From the NCBI GenBank assembly GCA_023396665.1, contig JAEWVL010000461.1, forward strand, positions 1 to 7,756: DNA of 7,756 nucleotides, in the 5' to 3' direction. Below are positions 1 through 4,587 of the stretch, one piece after another. Below the pieces are notes generated by a model, which did not search any database, was not told where the DNA came from, and worked only from the letters and a program-made list of their open reading frames with translations. The first letter of the stretch is position 1; each line of letters starts with the position of its first letter. The stretch comes from Spirochaetota bacterium (GTDB lineage Bacteria > Spirochaetota > UBA4802 > JAFGJZ01). Made by a program: the position numbers and the translations under genes.

Positions 1-539
1 ATCAGATAGACCCTTCGATGGGCATTATTCCAAAACTGCTACTACACAAAGCCGGAGCCCTGCGCTCTCGCAGCCCCGAGAATTCATTCGTCGCACTCGG
101 GCCACTTGCCAAAGACCTTTGCGATTCACAGACCAATATTGATGTATATGCTCCGTACAAAATGCTCTACAAAAGCAATATTAAAGCATTCATTGTTCTG
201 GCCGGTGTCGACTTCAATTCATGTACGCCCATACATTTCGCTGAAGAAGCGGCCGGAAAGGGCCTGTTTCACCGCTGGGTACTGCACCATGGTGAAACAG
301 TCGAAGTATGTATCGGTTCATGTTCGGATGGTTTTGAAAAAATAACACCTTTCACTCAAGACATTGAACGTCGCTTTACGCTTGGTGAAAGCACCATTCG
401 AATCTACGAATTCAGCACCTTTATTGAACGCGTCGCCACCCTTCTTGCTGAAAAGCCTGACCTCAGCCACTGTGAGGATCCAGGCTGTCTCCGTTGTCGT
501 GACATGGCTGCAGGCGGCTGTCGGGCTGCAGTACTGTAA
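1..539 (+). CDS. AAC(3)-family N-acetyltransferase, C-terminal part (5' end outside window)
   Basis: The frame is open from the left edge (first full codon at position 3) to TAA at 537-539, so the N-terminal part is missing. The visible ~178 residues match the C-terminal half of the aminoglycoside 3-N-acetyltransferase (antibiotic NAT, YokD-like) family. They start with MGIIPKLL, then RSRSPENSFVALGPLA, the counterpart of the family's RSxHPxxSFAALGPLA, then LAGVDFNSCTPIHFAEEA, the counterpart of LLGVxxxxNTxLHLAE. Its His and Glu are conserved and probably catalytic or substrate-binding. Family members move an acetyl group from acetyl-CoA to an amine; many chromosomal members have unknown natural substrates, so resistance should not be assumed. 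Two oddities: the family's HP is SP here, and the end is Cys-rich (C-x4-C-x2-C-x7-C). The gene converges on the lipoprotein gene at 638. One copy of the GATTGTTATCC repeat begins 14-16 bases after the stop. Confidence 0.85.
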   Translation, partial: QIDPSMGIIPKLLLHKAGALRSRSPENSFVALGPLAKDLCDSQTNIDVYAPYKMLYKSNIKAFIVLAGVDFNSCTPIHFAEEAAGKGLFHRWVLHHGETVEVCIGSCSDGFEKITPFTQDIERRFTLGESTIRIYEFSTFIERVATLLAEKPDLSHCEDPGCLRCRDMAAGGCRAAVL

Positions 540-552
540 TAATAACAGTTAC

Positions 553-566
553 TGGATTGTTATCCA
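553..566 (+). repeat. Repeat copy A (TGGATTGTTATCCA) 3' of the acetyltransferase gene
   Basis: This is an imperfect palindrome, TGGAT-TGTT-ATCCA, lying 14 bases after the stop at 539. The same 14-mer or its reverse complement recurs at 3006-3019, 3901-3914 and 3922-3935, and with one end base changed at 2979-2992. Here it is single, not part of an inverted pair. Confidence 0.8.
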
Positions 567-576
567 TTTCGGATAT

Positions 577-598
577 AAAAAGCACAGCCGTTTGCGGC
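577..598 (-). terminator. Weak candidate terminator for the lipoprotein gene
   Basis: Read on the minus strand, GCCG-CAAA-CGGC (598 to 587) forms a 4-bp GC stem. TGTGC and then five T (581-577) follow. It lies about 40 bases after the lipoprotein stop codon (638-640). The stem is short and not adjacent to the T run, so this is only a plausible terminator. Confidence 0.3.
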
Positions 599-611
599 AT
601 AATGGCAGACT

Positions 612-632
612 GTTGGTTAAAATCCACCTCTG
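612..632 (-). repeat. Possible decayed copy of the GATTGTTATCC repeat
   Basis: On the minus strand this reads CAGAGGTGGATTTTAACCAA. It shares the 11-mer CAGAGGTGGAT with the repeat pair at 3000-3010, where CAGAGGTGGATAACAATCCA is found. The half beyond the shared word has diverged. It starts six bases after the lipoprotein stop, so it too is just 3' of a gene. This could be chance. Confidence 0.3.
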
Positions 633-637
633 TAGAC

Positions 638-1687
638 TCAACCTTCCCAGCCGGACATGCGGGCAAGAAGCCACCACATTGCCTTTGCCACGCGCAAAGC
701 CCCCGCATTCGCGATATGACCGGTTTGTTCTATGCCATAGTCTGAATGAATACAGGGATAAGTATAGGTCGTACTGTTATAGGGGCTCGTCCAGCTTACC
801 ATATATCTTTCTCCGGCATTGCTGTACGAGAGAATATCGGCATAATCAAAAAGTATCCTTCCCTCACCCTTTTTGACATAACTGCGTATAAGCTCATGCT
901 TACAAAAACGCTGATAACCTTTTTCACCTGTCGAGGAGTCGCCGTCAACCGGCCCTGTTGAGAATATGACAACAGTCTCAAGATTGTTCTGTTTGCAGTA
1001 TTCATTGTAGCCGTCAATAGCGTCCAGATATGTCTGCAGACAGACGCTGTTTCCTGTCAGGACCGTGTCCTCTGCATCGATTCCCCAATGATGATTGCCG
1101 TCAACGCCACCTTCGCTTGAGCCGAACCAATGGCACCCGTATTCCGGATCATAATCCCCTGATCCAGTTGCACCATTACTCTCAGTGCGAGTCATATCCC
1201 AGCACCAGGCCTGAAATATCACATGTACCGGATTGCCGTCGTTATGATACGTCATCAAACGCGACTTCACTGCACTCACCGCCGCTTCATTCGTCCAGAA
1301 ATCCCCCTCGCCGACAGAACTTGAGCGCCCTATTCGCAGATGATCGCTGCTCACAGCGGGATACCCGCTACTGTCGTAAACGGATACCGCGAAACGGCTG
1401 TCGAGCGCCATCAGATACTCCATCCCGCTTCGATAGGCAGCACTATGCGACTCACCCTCTGCTGCAACCAGCATCGTTTTCACCTTGGCAATATACTCGT
1501 CTGGAATTTCCGCATATGCGTCAACAGCAGTATGATCAGCTATGATATAATTCGCTTCGTCATTCGGACCATCGTCGGGGATTCCCGCATCGTCAGGAGC
1601 ATCCGCTCCCCCTCCCCCCGAACCGCAATTGAGTACAGTCAGGAGAGCAATTGTGACAAGTAAACCGACAAGTATATTTTTCTTCAT
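638..1687 (-). CDS. Secreted lipoprotein, possible SGNH-type hydrolase (349 aa)
   Basis: The protein begins with a lipoprotein signal: MKK, a hydrophobic stretch at residues 5-19, and VLNC with Cys21 as the expected lipidation site. Asn at -1 departs from the usual Gly/Ala/Ser lipobox, as is tolerated in spirochaetes. A Gly/Asp-rich linker (22-45) follows. The mature domain has GESHS (residues 78-82), which could be the nucleophile block of an SGNH hydrolase, VIFQAWCWDM (157-166), a DPEYG..WFGSS segment, STGPVDGD (243-250) and a C-terminal TGHIANAG.....AMWWLLARMSGWEG block whose His324 could be catalytic. I recognise this combination as a recurring exported-protein family but not its substrate; the SGNH assignment is tentative. 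I chose the Met at 1687 over the in-frame Met at 1699 because GGAG sits six bases upstream and it begins the MKK signal. The gene is divergent from ldhA and convergent with the acetyltransferase gene. Confidence 0.75.
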   Translation of the reverse strand: MKKNILVGLLVTIALLTVLNCGSGGGGADAPDDAGIPDDGPNDEANYIIADHTAVDAYAEIPDEYIAKVKTMLVAAEGESHSAAYRSGMEYLMALDSRFAVSVYDSSGYPAVSSDHLRIGRSSSVGEGDFWTNEAAVSAVKSRLMTYHNDGNPVHVIFQAWCWDMTRTESNGATGSGDYDPEYGCHWFGSSEGGVDGNHHWGIDAEDTVLTGNSVCLQTYLDAIDGYNEYCKQNNLETVVIFSTGPVDGDSSTGEKGYQRFCKHELIRSYVKKGEGRILFDYADILSYSNAGERYMVSWTSPYNSTTYTYPCIHSDYGIEQTGHIANAGALRVAKAMWWLLARMSGWEG

Positions 1688-1693
1688 ACTGTT

Positions 1694-1697
1694 CTCC
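1694..1697 (-). promoter_or_regulatory. Ribosome binding site deciding the lipoprotein start
   Basis: GGAG on the minus strand ends six bases before the ATG at 1687. The alternative ATG at 1699 overlaps this motif and has only a weak GAAG upstream. Confidence 0.6.
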
Positions 1698-1828
1698 ATA
1701 AATTTTACTTCTTCATTATTACAATCAGCTCAAACAAAAGAGGACATCGTTTTACAATCGGGTCACAGTATGGAAAATGAACACTTTATCGCTGATTGCT
1801 GATGGAATTCGACTTATTTTACCTGAAA

Positions 1829-1842
1829 TTGACCTCAGTCAA
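1829..1842. promoter_or_regulatory. Candidate CRP/FNR-family operator upstream of ldhA
   Basis: TTGAC-CTCA-GTCAA is a perfect 5-bp dyad with a 4-base centre, the geometry of FNR-type sites (TTGAT-N4-ATCAA). Its centre at 1835.5 lies 41.5 bases before position 1877. That is the class II activator position if TACTCT (1865-1870, preceded by TG at 1862-1863) is an extended -10. Geometry and base pairing are seen; the regulator's identity is inference. Confidence 0.5.
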
Positions 1843-1855
1843 TGAAACCTGTACC

Positions 1856-1865
1856 AACATATGTT
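1856..1865. promoter_or_regulatory. Perfect 10-bp palindrome in the ldhA promoter region
   Basis: AACATATGTT is self-complementary and overlaps the proposed extended -10 of ldhA. A second small dyad, GTTA-CTCT-TAAC (1863-1874), overlaps it. Either could be an operator, or this could be chance in AT-rich DNA. Confidence 0.25.
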
Positions 1866-1870
1866 ACTCT
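1862..1870 (+). promoter_or_regulatory. Candidate extended -10 element for ldhA
   Basis: TGTTACTCT fits an extended -10 (TGn followed by a hexamer with three of six matches to TATAAT). No good -35 is at normal distance, which would suit a promoter that needs the activator site at 1829-1842. Start of transcription would be near 1877, leaving about 45 bases of leader. Confidence 0.3.
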
Positions 1871-1921
1871 TAACTGTGTAGTAATACAACAGCGAGTTTT
1901 TCACCCACATGGAGGTACTAT

Positions 1922-2968
1922 ATGAAAATAGCATTTTTTGATGCCAAACCCTACGATCGTGAAAGTTTTGATCGCGTCAACAGCCAATACGCTTATTCGA
2001 TAAAATACTTCCCCTCGCACCTTACTGAAGACAATGTCGCACTCACTTCCGGTTATGATGTCGTTTGTATTTTTGTCAACGACACGGTAAACACAAAGAT
2101 GATCGACATCATGCATCAAAACGGTGTCAAACTCATTGCACTTCGTTGTGCCGGCTACAACAATGTTGATTTCAAATCGGCGTTCGGCAAGATTCACGTC
2201 ATTCGCGTGCCGGCATACTCACCGCATGCGGTTGCTGAACATGCGCTCGCACTCATGATGACGCTTAACCGGAAAACGCACCGGGCTTTCAATCGTACAC
2301 GCGAGTCTAACTTCGCGTTAAGCGGTCTTCTCGGTTTTGACATGTACGGCAAAACTGCCGGCATCTTCGGTACCGGCAAAATCGGGAAAGAACTGGCAAA
2401 AATTCTGCGCGGGCTTGGTATGCGTGTACTGTTGAACGATCCCTACATAGATGAGGCATTTGCAAAAGAACATAACTGCAGCTATGTTGAGCGTGAAACG
2501 CTTTTAAAAGAAGCGGATATTATCTCGCTCAATTGTCCTCTCACAAAGCAGACCGAATATCTGGTTAACTCAAACACTATTGATGTAATGAAACCCGGCA
2601 CCATGATTATCAACACTGGACGGGGAAAGCTCATCAACACCAAAGATCTGATTGACGGTCTAAAAAGTCGTAAAATCGGCAGCGCCGGTCTTGATGTGTA
2701 CGAGGAGGAAAGCCAGTATTTCTTTGAGGATCATTCCGACAAGATTTTGACCGACGATGTACTTGCCCGACTGATCTCTTTTCCAAACGTGGTGGTGACC
2801 TCGCATCAGGCCTTTTTCACTGCCGAAGCCTTGGCTGAAATCGCCTCAGTTACCCTGCGGGGGGTGGAGTCTTTTGTAAAGGGAGAGAATCTCGAAAACG
2901 AGATTTGTTACCAATGCATGAATTTCGGTGCAAAATGCCAGCGAAACGCCTCCGGGAAATGCTTTTAG
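1922..2968 (+). CDS. ldhA: D-lactate dehydrogenase (fermentative, NAD-dependent)
   Basis: Reduces pyruvate to D-lactate with NADH in the cytoplasm, regenerating NAD+ during fermentation. The sequence follows E. coli LdhA closely from end to end: YDVVCIFVNDT, ALRCAGYNNVD (73-83), VPAYSPHAVAEHAL (96-109), the Rossmann motif GTGKIG (150-155), and the catalytic residues Arg234 (NTGRG), Glu263 (DVYEEE) and His295 (TSHQAF). GGAGGT ends five bases before the ATG and fixes the start. The homologous part ends near residue 328, as in the 329-residue E. coli enzyme. A further 20 residues form an unusual Cys tail, C329-x2-C-x6-C-x7-C347-F. The gene is preceded by a possible CRP/FNR-type operator and followed 10 bases after its stop by a repeat hairpin. 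A broader D-2-hydroxyacid dehydrogenase specificity cannot be excluded, but the LdhA-specific motifs make lactate the best call. Confidence 0.93.
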   Translation: MKIAFFDAKPYDRESFDRVNSQYAYSIKYFPSHLTEDNVALTSGYDVVCIFVNDTVNTKMIDIMHQNGVKLIALRCAGYNNVDFKSAFGKIHVIRVPAYSPHAVAEHALALMMTLNRKTHRAFNRTRESNFALSGLLGFDMYGKTAGIFGTGKIGKELAKILRGLGMRVLLNDPYIDEAFAKEHNCSYVERETLLKEADIISLNCPLTKQTEYLVNSNTIDVMKPGTMIINTGRGKLINTKDLIDGLKSRKIGSAGLDVYEEESQYFFEDHSDKILTDDVLARLISFPNVVVTSHQAFFTAEALAEIASVTLRGVESFVKGENLENEICYQCMNFGAKCQRNASGKCF

Positions 2969-2978
2969 CCTTATTTTC

Positions 2979-3019
2979 TGGATTGTTATCCGCTTTTATC
3001 AGAGGTGGATAACAATCCA
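2979..3019. repeat. Inverted pair B of the GATTGTTATCC repeat (13-bp hairpin)
   Basis: TGGATTGTTATCC (2979-2991) and GGATAACAATCCA (3007-3019) form a perfect 13-bp stem with a 15-base loop (2992-3006). It begins 10 bases after the ldhA stop. No T run follows, so it is not a classical intrinsic terminator, although it could stabilise the ldhA mRNA end or attenuate transcription into the next gene. Confidence 0.85.
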
Positions 3020-3086
3020 CTTGATAAACCAAGCCCTTTATGCTCCTATCAGCCCTGATTCACAACAAAATCCGGATAAAACCAGT

Positions 3087-3920
3087 ATGACCGATGCACA
3101 TGTACATCTATTCCCTGAAACTATAGCCCGGGAGAGAAATGTCTTTTTCGACGATACCGGCTTTTCTCTGCTTTATTCGAACAGCAAGTCCCGGCTCGCC
3201 ACCACGCAAACGCTGCACAAATACGCGCAGAAGTTCTCCCTGTCATCGATCTGGGCGCTCGGCTTTTCATGGCAGAATCGTGATCGCTGCGCTTTACATA
3301 ACAGGGCTCTGATTGAAGCAAAATCGTCGATTGTTATCCCTTTTGCCTGTGTTCCCTCGACTCCAATTTCTGACATTGATTCCTGGTGCGAACAGATTGC
3401 CAGCGATGGCTTCGCCGGGATCGGAGAACTTTCTTTCTACCAGGAAGGTCTTTGTTCCGCGAATATTTCCTATCTGTCAGCTTTGCTTGCTTCTTGTGCC
3501 AGATTCGGGCTGATTGTTATCCTTCATGTAAATGAACCGGTCGGCCATACCTACCCGGGCAAATACTATTCAGATTTTGGTCTTCTGTATCAGGTAATTC
3601 TGAACAACCCTGAAACGAAGATTGTACTTTCACATTTCGGCGGGGGGATATTCGTGTACGAATCGATGCCGGAAGTACGATCCTGTTTTCGCAATGTCTT
3701 CTATGACACTGCCGCAGCACCCTATATTTTCGACGCAAGTGTTTACCGCATGTTCAAAGCCGCCGGGCTCAAAAACAAGCTCCTCTTCGGTACGGATTAC
3801 CCGCTGATGGATCCCGACCGCTATTTGCCGGTTTTTCAGCAGGCTGATCTTTCTATTGAAGAGTTAAGCCAGCTTACAGAGCAAAATGCTACCCGGCTTC
3901 TGGATAACAATCCACTATAA
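3087..3920 (+). CDS. Amidohydrolase-2 family metal-dependent hydrolase (277 aa)
   Basis: This is a TIM-barrel metal hydrolase or decarboxylase of the amidohydrolase-2 family (ACMSD-like group). Expected metal and catalytic positions are visible in order: His5 and His7 in DAHVHLFPE, Glu114 in GIGEL, His147 in ILHVNEP, His183 in LSHFGGG and Asp237 in LFGTDYPL. The length is typical of the compact members. The substrate cannot be read from the sequence. I chose the ATG at 3087 because it puts the HxH motif at residues 5-7, as usual. A longer reading from 2928 would overlap ldhA and translate through the repeat hairpin. There is no good Shine-Dalgarno before 3087, so translation may be weak. Two copies of the GATTGTTATCC word lie within the gene in the same codon phase (ATT GTT ATC C, Ile-Val-Ile), and the last five codons (DNNPL) lie in the left arm of the terminal repeat pair. 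It could be co-transcribed with ldhA, 118 bases upstream. Confidence 0.85.
   Translation: MTDAHVHLFPETIARERNVFFDDTGFSLLYSNSKSRLATTQTLHKYAQKFSLSSIWALGFSWQNRDRCALHNRALIEAKSSIVIPFACVPSTPISDIDSWCEQIASDGFAGIGELSFYQEGLCSANISYLSALLASCARFGLIVILHVNEPVGHTYPGKYYSDFGLLYQVILNNPETKIVLSHFGGGIFVYESMPEVRSCFRNVFYDTAAAPYIFDASVYRMFKAAGLKNKLLFGTDYPLMDPDRYLPVFQQADLSIEELSQLTEQNATRLLDNNPL
3329..3339 (+). repeat. In-gene copy of GATTGTTATCC (first)
   Basis: The exact 11-mer lies in the amidohydrolase coding sequence and encodes Ile-Val-Ile of SIVIP (residues 81-85). Flanking bases differ from the intergenic copies (CG before, CTTTTG after). Confidence 0.6.
3512..3522 (+). repeat. In-gene copy of GATTGTTATCC (second)
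   Basis: The exact 11-mer encodes Ile-Val-Ile of LIVIL (residues 142-146), in the same codon phase as the copy at 3329. It is followed by TTC, close to the ATTTC/ACTTC that follow the intergenic copies at 553 and 3922. Confidence 0.6.
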
Positions 3921-3935
3921 TTGGATTGTTATCCA
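3901..3935. repeat. Inverted pair C of the GATTGTTATCC repeat (14-bp hairpin)
   Basis: TGGATAACAATCCA (3901-3914) and TGGATTGTTATCCA (3922-3935) form a perfect 14-bp stem with loop CTATAAT (3915-3921). The left arm is coding and the amidohydrolase stop codon (3918-3920) lies in the loop. The two arms are in the opposite order to pair B. Confidence 0.85.
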
Positions 3936-3944
3936 CTTCATAGC

Positions 3945-3984
3945 AGCAAAGCCCGACCGGGCTCAGTATCTTTAAGCTTTTTTT
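3945..3984 (+). terminator. Candidate terminator after the amidohydrolase gene
   Basis: AGCCC-GACC-GGGCT (3950-3963) is a compact 5-bp stem. Outer pairing of AGC.AAAG with CTTT..GCT would bring the structure directly against a run of seven T (3978-3984). The inner stem alone is 14 bases from the T run, so the call depends on the outer pairing. Confidence 0.4.
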
Positions 3985-4041
3985 AGGGAAACCTTTGTAA
4001 TTCCTTGACATAATCCGCTATGAGGAACAAACATAGACTTA

Positions 4042-4100
4042 GCTGACGGGGATCATTGCCCCTCTTCACTCTGCGACTTTTCTGGTCGAAAAAAATCAGC
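4042..4100 (+). ncRNA. Possible structured RNA element (three short stems)
   Basis: GCTGA (4042-4046) pairs with TCAGC (4096-4100) and encloses two hairpins: GGGG-ATCATTG-CCCC (4048-4062) and CGAC-TTTTCTG-GTCG (4074-4088). The pattern resembles a three-way junction leader, but I recognise no known riboswitch class. The best promoter of the downstream gene starts after it, so it would only be a leader for a transcript begun further upstream. Confidence 0.25.
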
Positions 4101-4159
4101 ATCTAAACAAAATTTTAGTACATTTATTTTCTCTCTACGACGATTAAAAAAATGTGAAT

Positions 4160-4196
4160 TAGTCATTGACAAATATTATGTCTCATTCAATGATTA
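4160..4196 (+). promoter_or_regulatory. Promoter embedded in an inverted repeat, before the NrdD-like gene
   Basis: TTGACA (4166-4171) and AATGAT (4189-4194) are 17 bases apart, a normal sigma-70-type spacing. TAGTCATTGA (4160-4169) and TCAATGATTA (4187-4196) are complementary, with one G-T pair, so the -35 lies mostly in the left arm and the -10 in the right arm. The core TCATTGA/TCAATGA is perfect. Such a layout fits a repressor operator or an activator dyad. Transcription would start near 4202, leaving about 56 bases of leader. Confidence 0.45.
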
Positions 4197-4257
4197 GGCA
4201 CACTCGGGGCAGCGATTTATTCTGGCCGCCCACTATCAGCAACTATCCGGGGTTATT

Positions 4258-4425
4258 ATGAAAAAAGTTATTCCAACAGAAGTTTATTCTCGCGTCGTCG
4301 GATACTACCGTCCGGTCAATCAATGGAACAAGGGAAAACAGGCTGAGTTCAACGAAAGAAAGGAATGTGACGTAAAGAGTCTTGCTGACGAGTGTATTAC
4401 TGTTGCAGAGAAAATAGCGGTTTAA
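4258..4425 (+). CDS. Stand-alone NrdD-type glycyl-radical segment (55 aa)
   Basis: This small gene encodes a protein matching only the extreme C-terminus of anaerobic (class III) ribonucleoside-triphosphate reductase. EVYSRVVGYYRPV (8-20) corresponds to the radical-site pattern RVxGY, with Gly15 the candidate radical glycine. NQWNKGKQAEFNERK (21-35) matches the following WNxGKxxEFxxR signature. The catalytic barrel and the CxxC zinc motifs that precede this segment in full NrdD are absent, and an in-frame TAG at 4195 with no start codon in between rules out a longer version here. The start is the only ATG; GGGG seven bases upstream is a modest ribosome site. It has its own promoter-like dyad and terminator, so it looks like a functional monocistron, not a gene remnant. 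It may act as a replaceable radical domain or be a subunit of a split enzyme; both are inference. Confidence 0.7.
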   Translation: MKKVIPTEVYSRVVGYYRPVNQWNKGKQAEFNERKECDVKSLADECITVAEKIAV

Positions 4426-4526
4426 TGTAAGTTACCGTTTAATTATAGCCTTTACTCAGAATGCTACTAAAGGTCGATGTTCGATTGGATCTTTTGTGTT
4501 CAGATTAATGCAGTAACGAATCGGAG

Positions 4527-4555
4527 AAAACGGTACTCAAAGGGTACCGTTTTTT
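4527..4555 (+). terminator. Strong intrinsic terminator, shared between convergent genes
   Basis: AAAACGGTAC (4527-4536) and GTACCGTTTT (4544-4553) form a perfect 10-bp stem with loop TCAAAGG, and the T run extends to 4555. It ends the transcript of the 55-codon gene. On the minus strand the stem ends in TTTT followed by CTCC, so it may also act, less strongly, for the oxidoreductase operon that stops at 4588. Confidence 0.9.
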
Positions 4556-4587
4556 ATATATAAACCGTCCCGCTTGTATTTGTATCA

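Larger units (their letters stand above)
3936..4257. other. 322-bp region without a gene, with possible RNA stems and a promoter
   Basis: No credible protein gene is seen; the longest thing resembling one is an eight-codon ATG frame at 4020. The region holds a possible terminator (3945-3984), an isolated TTGACA (4005-4010) without a good -10, a nested-stem segment (4042-4100), a small AT-rich stem CTAAA/TTTAG (4103-4118) and a promoter embedded in an inverted repeat (4160-4196). It then runs into the small NrdD-like gene at 4258. Confidence 0.6.

Noticed and set aside
1030..1545. Plus-strand open frame opposite the lipoprotein gene
   Set aside because: It is antisense to a convincing gene, has no ribosome site and its Arg/Ser/His-rich translation resembles no family.
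1856..1877. Possible Rex (NADH-sensing) site upstream of ldhA
   Set aside because: GTT and AAC are six bases apart instead of the eight in the Rex consensus, and the flanking bases do not match.
3006..3019. Similarity of GGATAACAATCC to the core of the E. coli lac operator
   Set aside because: Only the GGATAACAAT core is shared. The repeats lie 3' of genes and inside a gene, with no lac-type genes, so operator function is not supported.
2928..3086. Longer amidohydrolase start at 2928
   Set aside because: It would overlap ldhA, translate through a 13-bp hairpin and add 53 residues unlike any family N-terminus. DAHVH right after the Met at 3087 is the normal beginning.
3944..3965. Resemblance of GCAAAGCC..CCGGGCT to part of a c-di-GMP (GEMM) riboswitch
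   Set aside because: The other conserved parts (GGCAAACC before it and the second helix with its tetraloop receptor) are absent. A terminator stem explains it better.
4020..4046. Eight-codon leader peptide (ATG at 4020)
   Set aside because: No ribosome site, no run of a regulatory amino acid and no attenuator pairing that depends on it.
4448..4490. tRNA-like arm around GTTCGATT and a CCTTTA/TAAAGG stem
   Set aside because: The T-arm stem does not pair and there is no acceptor stem, D-arm or anticodon arm.
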